Of a stretch of 64,000 nucleotides of DNA, positions 34,757 to 43,313 are shown in pieces (position 1 is the stretch's first letter; each line of letters opens with the position of its first letter). The notes under the pieces are model-generated. The model searched no databases. It worked only from the letters and a program-made list of their open reading frames with translations, and had not been told where the DNA came from. The DNA lies in contig JAVBMD010000016.1 in NCBI GenBank assembly GCA_031552825.1, positions 62,001 to 126,000 on the forward strand. Direction: 5' to 3'. The position numbers were made by a program, and so were the translations under genes. This DNA is from WQXF01 sp031552825 (GTDB lineage: Bacteria; Bacillota; Clostridia; Christensenellales; Aristaeellaceae).

Positions 34757-34785
34757 TTGCTTATTTTTACAGTATATTGTAGAAT
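34757..34785 (+). promoter_or_regulatory. Promoter of the lipoprotein gene
   Basis: TTGCTT (34757-34762), 17-bp spacer, TAGAAT (34780-34785). It lies in an A/T-rich region, in contrast to the host genes around it. Confidence 0.65.
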
Positions 34786-34820
34786 AATCACGCATTTTGC
34801 AAAAATAATTGGAGGATGAC

Positions 34821-35240
34821 ATGATGAAGAAATCTATCGCTCTCGCTCTGGTTCTCGTGCTCGCGCTGGTTACCTTGGCTGCCTGCGGCGCAAAGAAGGA
34901 TGCCCCCGCCGCCGATCCCGCCGCCGCCTTGGTTGGCACTTGGGAAATGGATCCCCTCGCGGCGATGCAGGCTGCCGATCCTTCCGCTACCGCCATCCCC
35001 GGCATGGAGAACGCCAAGATCGGCTTTGAGTTCACCGCCGATGGCAAGCTCAATGTGACCATGATGGGGCAGACCGTTCCGGCCGGCGACTACAAGGTGA
35101 ACGGCAACAAGATCACGATGGACATGGGCGCGATGGCCGGCGCCACCACTGGCACCGCCACCGATGTCGAATACAAAATCGATGGCAACAAGCTGTCTCT
35201 GACCGCCGAAGGCCAGACCGTCGAGCTGACCAAGAAATAA
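34821..35240 (+). CDS. Small secreted lipoprotein
   Basis: 139 aa from ATG 34821 (SD GGAGG). The signal peptide ends in the lipobox LAAC, so the Cys would carry the lipid. An Ala/Asp/Pro-rich linker (to about residue 35) is followed by a beta domain (VGTWEMDPL, FTADGKLNVTMM, YKVNGNKITM, YKIDGNKLSLT) like those of lipocalin-type DUF proteins. The role is unknown. It is a single-gene unit with promoter and terminator. Confidence 0.8.
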   Translation: MMKKSIALALVLVLALVTLAACGAKKDAPAADPAAALVGTWEMDPLAAMQAADPSATAIPGMENAKIGFEFTADGKLNVTMMGQTVPAGDYKVNGNKITMDMGAMAGATTGTATDVEYKIDGNKLSLTAEGQTVELTKK

Positions 35241-35258
35241 TTCCTTGCGAGGTTCAAA

Positions 35259-35292
35259 AAAACGAGTCGATTCGCATCGGCTCGTTTTCTTA
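35259..35292. terminator. Bidirectional terminator between lipoprotein and MFS genes
   Basis: AACGAGTCGAT and ATCGGCTCGTT form the stem around TCGC, with A-runs before and T-runs after. It serves two convergent units. Confidence 0.85.
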
Positions 35293-35301
35293 TGCCCGTC
35301 T

Positions 35302-36546
35302 TTATACCGCTTTCCGCTTCCGCAGCGCCAGCACCGTCAGCAGCAGCGCCAGCGGAAATACCGTGCCCAGCAGAATACCGGTTTTAAGCGCAGATTGACC
35401 CGCAAATAACGCGCCGTTCAGCCAACCAAACATTCCGCCGCCGCCAGCGCGTTCCGCTACCGCGCCTGCCAGCCACGGCCCCGCCGCGCAACCGATATCC
35501 CCGCAAGCCGCCAGCATCGCGAACATCGCCGCGCCGCCCGCCGGAAAGCGCGCCGAGGTCATGCTGCAAGTACCCGGCCAGAAGATGCTCACCGAAAAGC
35601 CGGAAAGCGCGCAGGCGAACAGCGCCAGCGCCGGATGCGGCGCAAAGCAAAGCGTCAGATAGCACGCAACGCACAGCGCGCCGCATAGCAGCATGAAGCG
35701 GCGCAGGTCGATGCGCTCGCCGAACACGCCATAGATCATCCTGCCGGTGGCCATCATCAGCGCAAACAGGCAAGGCCCGAGCAAGTCTCCCCACATCTTC
35801 GGTACCCCGAGCGCCTGTTCGGCAAACATCGAGGCCCATTGCGCCACCGTCTGCTCCGATGCCCCCGCGCAGATCATCAGCATGAGAAAGGCGAAGAACA
35901 GGGGCTTGCTGAGCAGCGTGCGCACCGAGGTGCGCTCGGCTTCAGCCTGCATCGCGGGCAGCGGCACGCGCACAAAGTTCAGCGCATTGAGCACCGGCAC
36001 CGCCGACCACGCGATCGGCAGCAGCCACCAAAGCCCTTGACCCACGGCCAGCAGCAGCACGGTGCTCACCAGCACCACCACCAGCTGCCCCCAGCAATAG
36101 AAGGAATGCAGCAGTGCCATAGAGGCAGCCTTGCCGTTTTCCGGCGCAGGCAGGGCATCGACCACCGGGCTGACCAGCACCTCCAGCAACCCGCCGCCGA
36201 CCGCGTAAAGCAGCACCGCCGCACAAAGCCCTGCATATACGTTTCCAATCAGCGGCAGCGCGCCCATCAGCAGCAGCCCAGCCGCCGAACATACCTGCGC
36301 CGCCACCAGCGGCACGCGATAGCCCATTCTGTGGGCGTAGCGCACGCAGAGGAGATCCACCGCCAACTGCGTCACAAAGTTAAGCAGTACCAGAAAGCCA
36401 AGCTGCTCATACGAAAGCCCGTACCGCAGTTGAAACACGATGAACAGCAGCGGCGCAAGGTTGTTGCAGATCGATTGGGTGACGATGCCCGCGTAACACG
36501 CGTAACGCGTAGCGCGGTATTCGGATATGCCGTTGTTTTGTTTCAT
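35302..36546 (-). CDS. Major facilitator superfamily transporter
   Basis: 414 aa with about 12 helices from ATG 36546, which overlaps the aroE stop by four bases (ATGA). The first loop has YAHRMGYRVP, a weak form of the MFS loop 2-3 motif. It resembles the sugar/fucose-permease-like MFS branch, but the substrate cannot be told. Coupling to aroE suggests cotranscription, not necessarily a shared pathway. Confidence 0.85.
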   Translation of the reverse strand: MKQNNGISEYRATRYACYAGIVTQSICNNLAPLLFIVFQLRYGLSYEQLGFLVLLNFVTQLAVDLLCVRYAHRMGYRVPLVAAQVCSAAGLLLMGALPLIGNVYAGLCAAVLLYAVGGGLLEVLVSPVVDALPAPENGKAASMALLHSFYCWGQLVVVLVSTVLLLAVGQGLWWLLPIAWSAVPVLNALNFVRVPLPAMQAEAERTSVRTLLSKPLFFAFLMLMICAGASEQTVAQWASMFAEQALGVPKMWGDLLGPCLFALMMATGRMIYGVFGERIDLRRFMLLCGALCVACYLTLCFAPHPALALFACALSGFSVSIFWPGTCSMTSARFPAGGAAMFAMLAACGDIGCAAGPWLAGAVAERAGGGGMFGWLNGALFAGQSALKTGILLGTVFPLALLLTVLALRKRKAV

Positions 36547-37430
36547 ACCAGCCCCTCCAGCGCCCGGAACAGTTCGCGCAGGACGCGCGTGGGCGGCGCG
36601 CCGCCGATCCAGCGCCGCTGCGCCTCCACCGCCTGATAGAACAGCATACCGAAGCCGCCCACACACCTGGCTCCCTGCCTGCCCGCGATCTCCAGCAGGC
36701 GGGTCAGCGGCGGATTGTACACGGCATCGAACACCGCCGAACAGCGATCCACCACCGCCTCGGAAACCACGCAAGCATCGGTGTTCGGGAAGGTGCCCAG
36801 CGGCGTGCAGTGCATGAGCAAGCCGTATTCGCGCGCTTCCTCTTCCAGCTCGCGCAACGAGATCAACCGAAGGCGCTTGTCGCCGTCGGTTTGCAGCGCC
36901 GCCAAATCCCGCACCAGCTTTTCCGCCCGGGCAGGCTCTCGCACCGCGAGGGTGACGCGGTTCTCGCGCCGCAGCATTTCGTAAGCCGCCGCCCGCGCCG
37001 CGCCGCCGCCACCGAGGATCAGCGCATGCAGATCGTTGGTGTCGACCAGCGCGGCATGCAGCGCCTGCATCAGGCCGGTGCCGTCGGTGTTGTACCCGGT
37101 TAGCGAGCCATCTTCACCAACGAGCACGGTATTGACCGCGCCGCAGGCCGACGCGGTTTCGTCCAGCTCGTCGAGCAGCGGGATGATGGCTTCCTTATAT
37201 GGCACCGTAACGTTAAACCCCTGAAAGCTTTGGCGGAGCACATCCACCGCGCTGCCCAGCGCGTAGGGCTGCACCGGCATAGGGATATACACGGCGTTGG
37301 CGCCGCGCGCGGCGAAAAGCGAATTATGTATCTGCGGCGAAAGGGTATACGGCAGGCTCTCGCCGAGCAGCGCATACTTCCGCGTGCCCGCGTCGATACG
37401 CGTATCGATAAACACGCCCACGATGTTCAC
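36543..37430 (-). CDS. aroE: Shikimate dehydrogenase
   Basis: 295 aa from a GTG at 37430 (SD AAAGGCGG). The substrate site has SLPYTLSPQIHN and NVTVPYKE (Lys79 is the catalytic Lys), NTDG follows, and the NADP loop is GGGGAARA. The enzyme reduces 3-dehydroshikimate to shikimate. The gene lies 15 bases after pheT, so it is in the same aromatic-related operon and may fall under the T-box. Confidence 0.95.
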   Translation of the reverse strand: MNIVGVFIDTRIDAGTRKYALLGESLPYTLSPQIHNSLFAARGANAVYIPMPVQPYALGSAVDVLRQSFQGFNVTVPYKEAIIPLLDELDETASACGAVNTVLVGEDGSLTGYNTDGTGLMQALHAALVDTNDLHALILGGGGAARAAAYEMLRRENRVTLAVREPARAEKLVRDLAALQTDGDKRLRLISLRELEEEAREYGLLMHCTPLGTFPNTDACVVSEAVVDRCSAVFDAVYNPPLTRLLEIAGRQGARCVGGFGMLFYQAVEAQRRWIGGAPPTRVLRELFRALEGLV

Positions 37431-37445
37431 CCGCCTTTGTGTTCA

Positions 37446-39836
37446 TTATGCGCGAATCTCCGCGCCAAAGCGCTCCTTGCACACCGCCATGATGCGCTCG
37501 AAGGCTGGGGCGACGTCGCTATCGTTGAGCGTGCCTTCGGCGCTGCGGAACACCAGCGAGAACGCCACCGACTTTTTGCCGCTGAGCAACTGCGCGCCGC
37601 GGTATACGTCGAACACCTCCACGCGCTCCAGCAGCGCGCCGCCCGCCTGCACGATGGCCTCCTGCACCTCGCCGATCCGCGCCTCCTCAGCCATCACCAG
37701 CGCCAGATCGCGCGTCACCGCCGGGAATCGCGGCAATGGGCGGATCGCGCCCAGCGGCCTCTCCAGCGCCATCAACTGCTCTAGGTCTACCTCCGCCAGC
37801 ATCGCGCGGCGCGGCAGGTCAAAGGCCTCGCCTACCTCGGGATGCACCTCGCCGAGCGTGGCGATGGCGACATCCCCCGCCATCAGCGTAGCGGAGCGGC
37901 CGGGATGATGATACGGCTGCCCACCCACCGCGATGCGCACGTCGATGCCGAACAGGCGCAGCAGCTCTGTCACCGCGCTGCGCAGGAAGTAGAAATCCAT
38001 CGCCGGGCCATACGCGCCGAGGCACAGCATCCACCGTTCGTGGGGCAGGCCTTCCTCGGTGCGCTGAGAAATATCGTAAATCGGGTTCATCTCGAACAGG
38101 CGGGCGCGCTCGTTGCTACGGCTGTTGTTGAGCCCCAGCATGGAGAGCATCGACGGCGCCAGCGTGCTGCGCATGACGCTGGTATCCTCGCCCAGCGGGT
38201 TGAGCACGCGCAGTTGCTCGCGGCGCGGATCGTTCTCGGGCAGGTTCAGTTTGTCGATCCACTTGGGCGTCACGAAGGAAAAGCTCAGCGTCTCGTAATA
38301 CCCGAGCGCGCAAAGGATGCGGCGCACCTTGTCTCGCACGCGGATGCGCTCGCCCTTTCCGCCCGGCGTCGCCTCGCCGCGCAGCGGTGTGGAAGCCAGA
38401 TGCTCGTAGCCGTGGATGCGCAGCACCTCCTCGCACAGGTCGGCCTCCCTCTCCACATCCATGCGATAGGCCGGGGCGCGCGCGCGCAGCTCGTCGCCGG
38501 AAAGAGAAACCTCGAACTCCAAAGTGCGCAGGATGCGCGCCATCTCCTCGCCCGGAATATCCACCCCGGCCAAACGCGCGATGCGCCGCACCGAGGCCAC
38601 GACCTCCGGCGGTTGCGCCGGATTGGGATAGTGATCGTACACGCCCTCCACCACGTCGCCCGCGTCGAGCATGCGCACCAACTGGCAGGCGCGGTCGATA
38701 GCCTCGTGCGCCGTGGCGGGACAAACGCCCTTCTCGAAGCGGCCGGACGCCTCGGTCCGCATGCCCAGTGTGCGGGAGGTGGTGCGGATGCTGGTGCGCT
38801 CGAAAGAGGCGCACTCGAAGAGCAGTGACTGTGTCTGCTCGGTGATCTCCGATTCCTCTCCGCCCATCACGCCCGCGATGCCGGTCGCGCCCTGCGAATC
38901 GGCGATGACCAGCATATCCGGCGTGAGCTGGCGCTCCTTGCCGTCCAGCGTGCGCAGCGTCTCCCCGTCGCGCGCGCGGCGCACGATGATGGCCGCCTCG
39001 CGCACCTTGCCCAAATCGAAAGCGTGCATCGGATGGCCGGTCTCGAGCATCACGTAGTTGGTGATGTCCACCACATTATTGATGGAGCGCACCCCGGCGG
39101 CATGCAGCGCGGCGCGCAGCCACATCGGCGAGGGCTTTACGCGCACGTTTTTCACCACGCGCCCCACATAGCGCGGGCACAGCACGCTATCCTCAACCGA
39201 GATGCGCACGGCATCCTCCACCGCGCCGGGCACGGTATCCACCGTGATCTCCGGCTTGCGAAACCGCGTGCCCATCGTGACGGCGGTCTCGCGCGCCACG
39301 CCCCATACGCACTGGCAATCCGGCCGGTTGGCCAGAATTTCGAAATCGATCACCTGATCGTCAATGCCCAGCAGCGGGCGTACATCGGCGCCCAGCGGGT
39401 GCTCCTCCTGAAAGAGCAGGATGCCCGCATCGCCCACCGAGGGATACAGCTCCACCGGCACGCCCAGCTCCGGCCCGGAGCACAGCATGCCCTGCGAGGC
39501 GGCGCCGCGCAGCTTGCCCTCGCGGATCTTCTTGCCGCCGGGCAGCTCCGCGCCGTCCACCGCCACCGGTACCAGATCCCCGGCCTTGACGTTGGGCGCG
39601 CCGGTAACGATCTGCAACACCCTTTCGCCCACGTCAACCTGACAGATTTGCAGATGGTCGGAATCCTGATGCTTCTCCACCGACAAAATGCGCCCCACCA
39701 CCACGCCCGACACCTCGGCGCTCAAATCGTCGATGCCCTCGATGCCGGTGCCGTGCATAATCATCTGATGCTGATATTCCGCCGCCGAAACCGGGATTTC
39801 GGCGTATTGCTCCAGCCATTTCTTGCTGACCTTCAT
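37446..39836 (-). CDS. pheT: Phenylalanyl-tRNA synthetase beta subunit
   Basis: 796 aa, normal length. Order: tRNA-binding EMAP-like domain (about 40-150), B3/B4 editing domain (about 210-400), B5 (about 405-475), core fold and C-terminal FDX-ACB anticodon-binding domain (about 705-796). It pairs with PheS. The start ATG 39836 is 80 bases after the pheS stop. Confidence 0.97.
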   Translation of the reverse strand: MKVSKKWLEQYAEIPVSAAEYQHQMIMHGTGIEGIDDLSAEVSGVVVGRILSVEKHQDSDHLQICQVDVGERVLQIVTGAPNVKAGDLVPVAVDGAELPGGKKIREGKLRGAASQGMLCSGPELGVPVELYPSVGDAGILLFQEEHPLGADVRPLLGIDDQVIDFEILANRPDCQCVWGVARETAVTMGTRFRKPEITVDTVPGAVEDAVRISVEDSVLCPRYVGRVVKNVRVKPSPMWLRAALHAAGVRSINNVVDITNYVMLETGHPMHAFDLGKVREAAIIVRRARDGETLRTLDGKERQLTPDMLVIADSQGATGIAGVMGGEESEITEQTQSLLFECASFERTSIRTTSRTLGMRTEASGRFEKGVCPATAHEAIDRACQLVRMLDAGDVVEGVYDHYPNPAQPPEVVASVRRIARLAGVDIPGEEMARILRTLEFEVSLSGDELRARAPAYRMDVEREADLCEEVLRIHGYEHLASTPLRGEATPGGKGERIRVRDKVRRILCALGYYETLSFSFVTPKWIDKLNLPENDPRREQLRVLNPLGEDTSVMRSTLAPSMLSMLGLNNSRSNERARLFEMNPIYDISQRTEEGLPHERWMLCLGAYGPAMDFYFLRSAVTELLRLFGIDVRIAVGGQPYHHPGRSATLMAGDVAIATLGEVHPEVGEAFDLPRRAMLAEVDLEQLMALERPLGAIRPLPRFPAVTRDLALVMAEEARIGEVQEAIVQAGGALLERVEVFDVYRGAQLLSGKKSVAFSLVFRSAEGTLNDSDVAPAFERIMAVCKERFGAEIRA

Positions 39837-39916
39837 ATGCTTTCTCTTCCCTCTTCCCTCAAGTGTTTTCTTGTGATTTCCCTCGTCTCGCGGAGAGCAA
39901 TCACTTCAATCATTCC

Positions 39917-40945
39917 TTAGCGGAACTGCTCGAGGAAGCGCACATCGCCCTCGAACATCAGGCGCATATCGGCGATGCCGTAGCGCAGCAGCGCGATGCG
40001 CTCGAGCCCCACGCCGAAGGCGAAGCCGCTGAAGCGCTTGCTGTCCACGCCGCACAACTCCAGCACCTTGGGATTAACCATGCCCGCGCCGAGGATCTCG
40101 ATCCAGCCGGTGCCCTTGCAGGTGCGGCAGCCCGCGCCGTGGCAGTGTACGCAGGTCAGGTCGACCTCAGCGGAGGGCTCTGTGAACGGGAAGAAGGAGG
40201 GGCGGAAGCGCGTCTTGATATCCGGCCCATACAGCCGCTTGGCGAATGCGTCCAGCGTACCCTTGAGGTCGGCCATGGTCACGTCCTCCCCGACCAGCAG
40301 GCCTTCGAGCTGGTGGAACACCGGCGAATGCGTGGCGTCCATCTCGTCGGCGCGGTACACGCGGCCGGGGCATACGATGCGCAGCGGCGGCTTGCGCGAG
40401 AGCATGGTGCGCGCCTGCACCGGCGAGGTATGCGTGCGCAGCACGATGTTGTCGTCGATATAGAAGGTATCCTGCGCATCGCGCGCCGGGTGATTCTTGG
40501 GCAGGTTGAGCAGCTCGAAGTTAAACAGATCCAGCTCCACCTCCGGCCCTTCAACCACCTCAAAGCCCATGCCGGTGAACACCTCCAACACCTCGTCGAG
40601 CACGAGCGTGATCGGGTGCGGGCTGCCCAGCTTGGGGCCGAGCATCGGTTGGGTCACGTCGATGGTTTCGCGCGCCAGCGCCAGCGTGCGCTCGCGGGCG
40701 AGAATGCGATGGCCAAGGGTGTCGAGCCAAGCGGTGGCCTTCTCCCGCGCATCGTTAATCATCTGGCCGACGCCAGGGCGCTCCTCGGCAGGCACCTGCC
40801 CCATGGCGCGCAAAAGCGCCGTCAACTCGCCCTTTTTGCCGAGCACGCGCAGGCGAATAGCCTCCAGCCCTTGCGAATCCTCGATGCCGCGCAGTTCGTT
40901 TTCCAGCGTCTGCAGTAGCTGCTGAATGCTCTCCTGAATGTTCAT
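39917..40945 (-). CDS. pheS: Phenylalanyl-tRNA synthetase alpha subunit
   Basis: 342 aa from ATG 40945 (SD GGGAGCG). Class II core with motif 2 MDATHSPVFHQLEGLLV and motif 3 FGVGLERIALLRYG. The N-terminal coiled coil is residues 1-90. A T-box leader precedes it. Confidence 0.97.
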   Translation of the reverse strand: MNIQESIQQLLQTLENELRGIEDSQGLEAIRLRVLGKKGELTALLRAMGQVPAEERPGVGQMINDAREKATAWLDTLGHRILARERTLALARETIDVTQPMLGPKLGSPHPITLVLDEVLEVFTGMGFEVVEGPEVELDLFNFELLNLPKNHPARDAQDTFYIDDNIVLRTHTSPVQARTMLSRKPPLRIVCPGRVYRADEMDATHSPVFHQLEGLLVGEDVTMADLKGTLDAFAKRLYGPDIKTRFRPSFFPFTEPSAEVDLTCVHCHGAGCRTCKGTGWIEILGAGMVNPKVLELCGVDSKRFSGFAFGVGLERIALLRYGIADMRLMFEGDVRFLEQFR

Positions 40946-40981
40946 CCCTTCGCTCCCTTTCGATACAAAAGCTTTGCACAT

Positions 40982-41253
40982 AAAAAAGCGCTCACGTCCC
41001 TATGGGACGAAAGCGCCATGCTTCGTGGTACCACCCAAATTCGCCACGCGCGCGTGTGCGCGCAAGGCCTCGCTTTGGTAACGGGCGCGTGCCCGGCTTC
41101 GCCTCGGCCAATGCGGCCTCAACGAAGCGGCTCCGGAGTGAATTTCCCGCGAACCTCCCGGGCGGCTTTCAGCCGATGGCCTGCCCTCTCTGCGGAGCGG
41201 CTCTGCTTGCGAGCGTTGTCTCCTTCATTGCCTGTGCGTATGTGATTTCGAGT
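40982..41253 (-). ncRNA. T-box riboswitch (tRNA-Phe specific)
   Basis: The T-box core GGGTGGTACCACG is at 41024-41036 on the minus strand. The stem I apical part GGCTGAAAGCC and the GA-rich AGAGAGGG lie upstream. A likely specifier UUC (Phe) is at 41141-41143 in AAATTCACTCC. The terminator stem (GCGCT and AGCGC with GTCCC/GGGAC) at 40982-41015 ends in six T. Uncharged tRNA-Phe would stabilise the antiterminator and raise pheST-aroE expression. Confidence 0.92.
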
Positions 41254-41282
41254 AGTATATCATGCTGCCCTAGGGTTGGCAA
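41254..41282 (-). promoter_or_regulatory. Promoter of the pheST leader
   Basis: On the minus strand TTGCCA (41277-41282), 17-bp spacer, TATACT (41254-41259). It is right at the start of the T-box leader. Confidence 0.75.
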
Positions 41283-41318
41283 GAAATATTTTGCGCTTGC
41301 CGCGCGAACGCATGAAAG

Positions 41319-42077
41319 CTAGCGGGGCGCTGATTCGACAGGCACAAAGCAATACGGTGCCTCCTGCGTCCCTTCGCCTTCTAACACGTACTCGCCCGCC
41401 GCGTTCAGATCCAGCCAAAGCATCGGGCGCACGCCGACATTGTCTCGCTCGATGCTCGCCGCGCCTAGGTCACCGCTTGAGCGCACGGTGACCAGCGTCG
41501 GCACATCCTTGCCGCTGCCCTTGGTACGGGTATAATACGCGCCATCGCCCGTATCGGAAACCCATAACCCCTGCCCTATGGCATGCTTCGTTCCCTGCGC
41601 GCGGCGCTGCGCATCCTTCTTGCCGCCGGATGTTTGAAAGCCGTACTCCGGGTTGAGCATGTCCTCACGCATCGGGATCTGCACCCTTCCGGCCGCATCG
41701 CCGGGCGCAAGCAATTTCGCCTCTTCCTGCGAAAAGGCTTGGGCTACAAAGTTTTCATTTAGCCACCATTGAAGCTCGCTGCCTTCCCATTCGTTGCTGC
41801 TCCAGCCAAAGAACCGGCTATCTAAAATCTTTTCCGTTAGCAGCAGCGCCTTGCCATCACGAACCGTCAGCACGCGCCAATGGAGCGGCTCCACCCCTTC
41901 TTCCTGCACAAACAAGCCAAACTCCAGGTAGGTATACCCGGCCTGCGCGTTCCAGCCGCACAGTTTCTTCGCAACAGGCAAAGCAGCGCCGTTCCCGGCA
42001 AACACCCGGAACGGCATCAGGATGCAGATGCACAGCATCAGCAATCGTGCGGTCAACACACCCCTGCATGAGCGCAT
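41319..42077 (-). CDS. Secreted DUF6273-like protein
   Basis: 252 aa from ATG 42077 (SD GAGGAGGG). A signal peptide is followed by the pattern HWRVLTVRDGKALLLTEKILDSRFF, then SNEWEGSELQWWLNENFVAQAFS, which matches DUF6273 (often called a formylglycine-enzyme- or lectin-like fold). A closing NVGVRPMLWLDLNA fits the same family. The function is unknown. It follows the second DUF1292 gene. Confidence 0.75.
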   Translation of the reverse strand: MRSCRGVLTARLLMLCICILMPFRVFAGNGAALPVAKKLCGWNAQAGYTYLEFGLFVQEEGVEPLHWRVLTVRDGKALLLTEKILDSRFFGWSSNEWEGSELQWWLNENFVAQAFSQEEAKLLAPGDAAGRVQIPMREDMLNPEYGFQTSGGKKDAQRRAQGTKHAIGQGLWVSDTGDGAYYTRTKGSGKDVPTLVTVRSSGDLGAASIERDNVGVRPMLWLDLNAAGEYVLEGEGTQEAPYCFVPVESAPR

Positions 42078-42111
42078 GCAAACGCCCTCCTCTGGTTTTC
42101 CTATGCCTCGC

Positions 42112-42528
42112 TCAGTGCAGCACTCGCGGCTCACCGCCGCAATCGCCTTGGCATCCGTCTATATCGCAGCTACAACCGCAGCCGCACTCGGCTTCTTCCT
42201 CGTCGAAGTCAAAGTCAATCTCCGAGAGCGTCTCGTGCAGCGCCTGCGACATGTATTCGCCAAACACCGCCTGCAATTCGTCTTGGTCGTCGAGCATCAC
42301 GTACTGATCCGCGCCGCCCTCCGGATCCGGCTGCACCCGCAGCAACACCAGTTCATCCTCCTCGGCGGACTGCGGCGCCAAATCGGCCAGCACGACATAG
42401 GGCACGCCCTCATATTCAAGCGCGGCCACGAACCGGAAGCGCAGCACGCGCCCCGTCGGATCGGTCAGCTCCACGAGCGGCTGTTCAGCCAGCGCATCCT
42501 CCCAAGAGGTTTCGTCGATCGGGTTCAT
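42112..42528 (-). CDS. DUF1292 protein with Cys-rich tail
   Basis: 138 aa from ATG 42528, which overlaps the RuvX-DUF1292 stop by four bases (ATGA). The body (residues about 15-105) is a DUF1292 domain. The end carries an acidic run and then CGCGCSCDIDGCQGDC, six Cys in 16 residues, which could bind metal. The partner gene directly upstream carries another DUF1292, so the module is duplicated. Confidence 0.8.
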   Translation of the reverse strand: MNPIDETSWEDALAEQPLVELTDPTGRVLRFRFVAALEYEGVPYVVLADLAPQSAEEDELVLLRVQPDPEGGADQYVMLDDQDELQAVFGEYMSQALHETLSEIDFDFDEEEAECGCGCSCDIDGCQGDCGGEPRVLH

Positions 42529-42827
42529 TGGTCCTCTCCCTCGTCCGGCTCATCGTCCGATTCCTCGTCCTGTTCGGACAGCACGACAAATTTATCGAAC
42601 ACCGCCTGCATGAGATCCTCATCCTCGACGGTTACATAGCAATCCTCGCCCTTGTCATCCTTTTCGATGCGAAGAATGTAAACCTCGCTCTCCTCGCCAT
42701 CCTCATCGTCCGCGCCGGTGAGCAATACGTACTCGTGCCCTTCGTACTCCAGCGTCATGAGGTGAACGAATTGTACGGGGTTGCCCTCTTCGTCTACCAG
42801 CTCCACCAAGTTCTCCTGTTCCTGCAT
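42525..42827 (-). promoter_or_regulatory. Internal start for a separate DUF1292 product
   Basis: AAGGAGG lies eight bases before the in-frame ATG at 42827, inside the fused gene. A 100-aa DUF1292 protein would result. Confidence 0.5.
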
Positions 42828-43268
42828 CGCCTGTTCCTCCTTATTGTGTGCTGCGGCATCCAAATATGCCTGCAGGATCACCGCCGCCGCCACCTTGTCC
42901 ACCACCTCGCGGCGCTGCTCGCGCCGTACGCCGCCTTGGATCAGCGCCTGCTCGGCGGTCACGGTGGAAAGGCGCTCGTCCCAAAAGGCGATGCGCAATC
43001 CCGCTTTTTCCAATTCAGCGGCAAAGGCGCGCACCTTCTCGGCTTGTCCACCCTGCGAACCATCCATATTGCGCGGAAGGCCGCATAACACTTGGTCTGT
43101 TTGATATTGCGCGGCAAGGGCGGCGAAGTGCCGCGTATCCGGCCCATAACCGACGCGCTGATAGGTTTTCAGCGGTTGCGCGGTATAGCCCAGCGGATCG
43201 CTGACCGCCACGCCGATGCGCCGGTCGCCCACATCCAAGCACAAAATACGGGCCGGGGATTGTTGCAA
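42525..43268 (-). CDS. ruvX: RuvX (YqgF) Holliday-junction resolvase-like protein fused to DUF1292
   Basis: 247 aa from a TTG at 43268, eight bases after AGGAGG (GTG 43274 is too close to the SD). Residues about 8-140 are RuvX: LCLDVGDRRIGVAVSDP with the catalytic Asp, GLPRNMDG, WDERLST and VDKVAAAVIL. After an NKEEQ linker, residues about 148-247 form DUF1292 (LVELVDEEGNPVQFVHLMTLE) with a long acidic end. In most Clostridia these are separate neighbours. An internal ATG at 42827 has a fine SD (AAGGAGG), so DUF1292 may also be made alone. Confidence 0.88.
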   Translation of the reverse strand: MQQSPARILCLDVGDRRIGVAVSDPLGYTAQPLKTYQRVGYGPDTRHFAALAAQYQTDQVLCGLPRNMDGSQGGQAEKVRAFAAELEKAGLRIAFWDERLSTVTAEQALIQGGVRREQRREVVDKVAAAVILQAYLDAAAHNKEEQAMQEQENLVELVDEEGNPVQFVHLMTLEYEGHEYVLLTGADDEDGEESEVYILRIEKDDKGEDCYVTVEDEDLMQAVFDKFVVLSEQDEESDDEPDEGEDQ

Positions 43269-43313
43269 GCGCACACCCTCCTAAATAGAATGATCCAAAC
43301 TAACTAGAATGAT

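Larger units (their letters stand above)
40946..41318 (-). other. Leader region of pheST
   Basis: This 373-base gap between pheS and the DUF6273-like gene holds a promoter, a T-box and its terminator; no protein-coding gene is seen. Confidence 0.85.
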
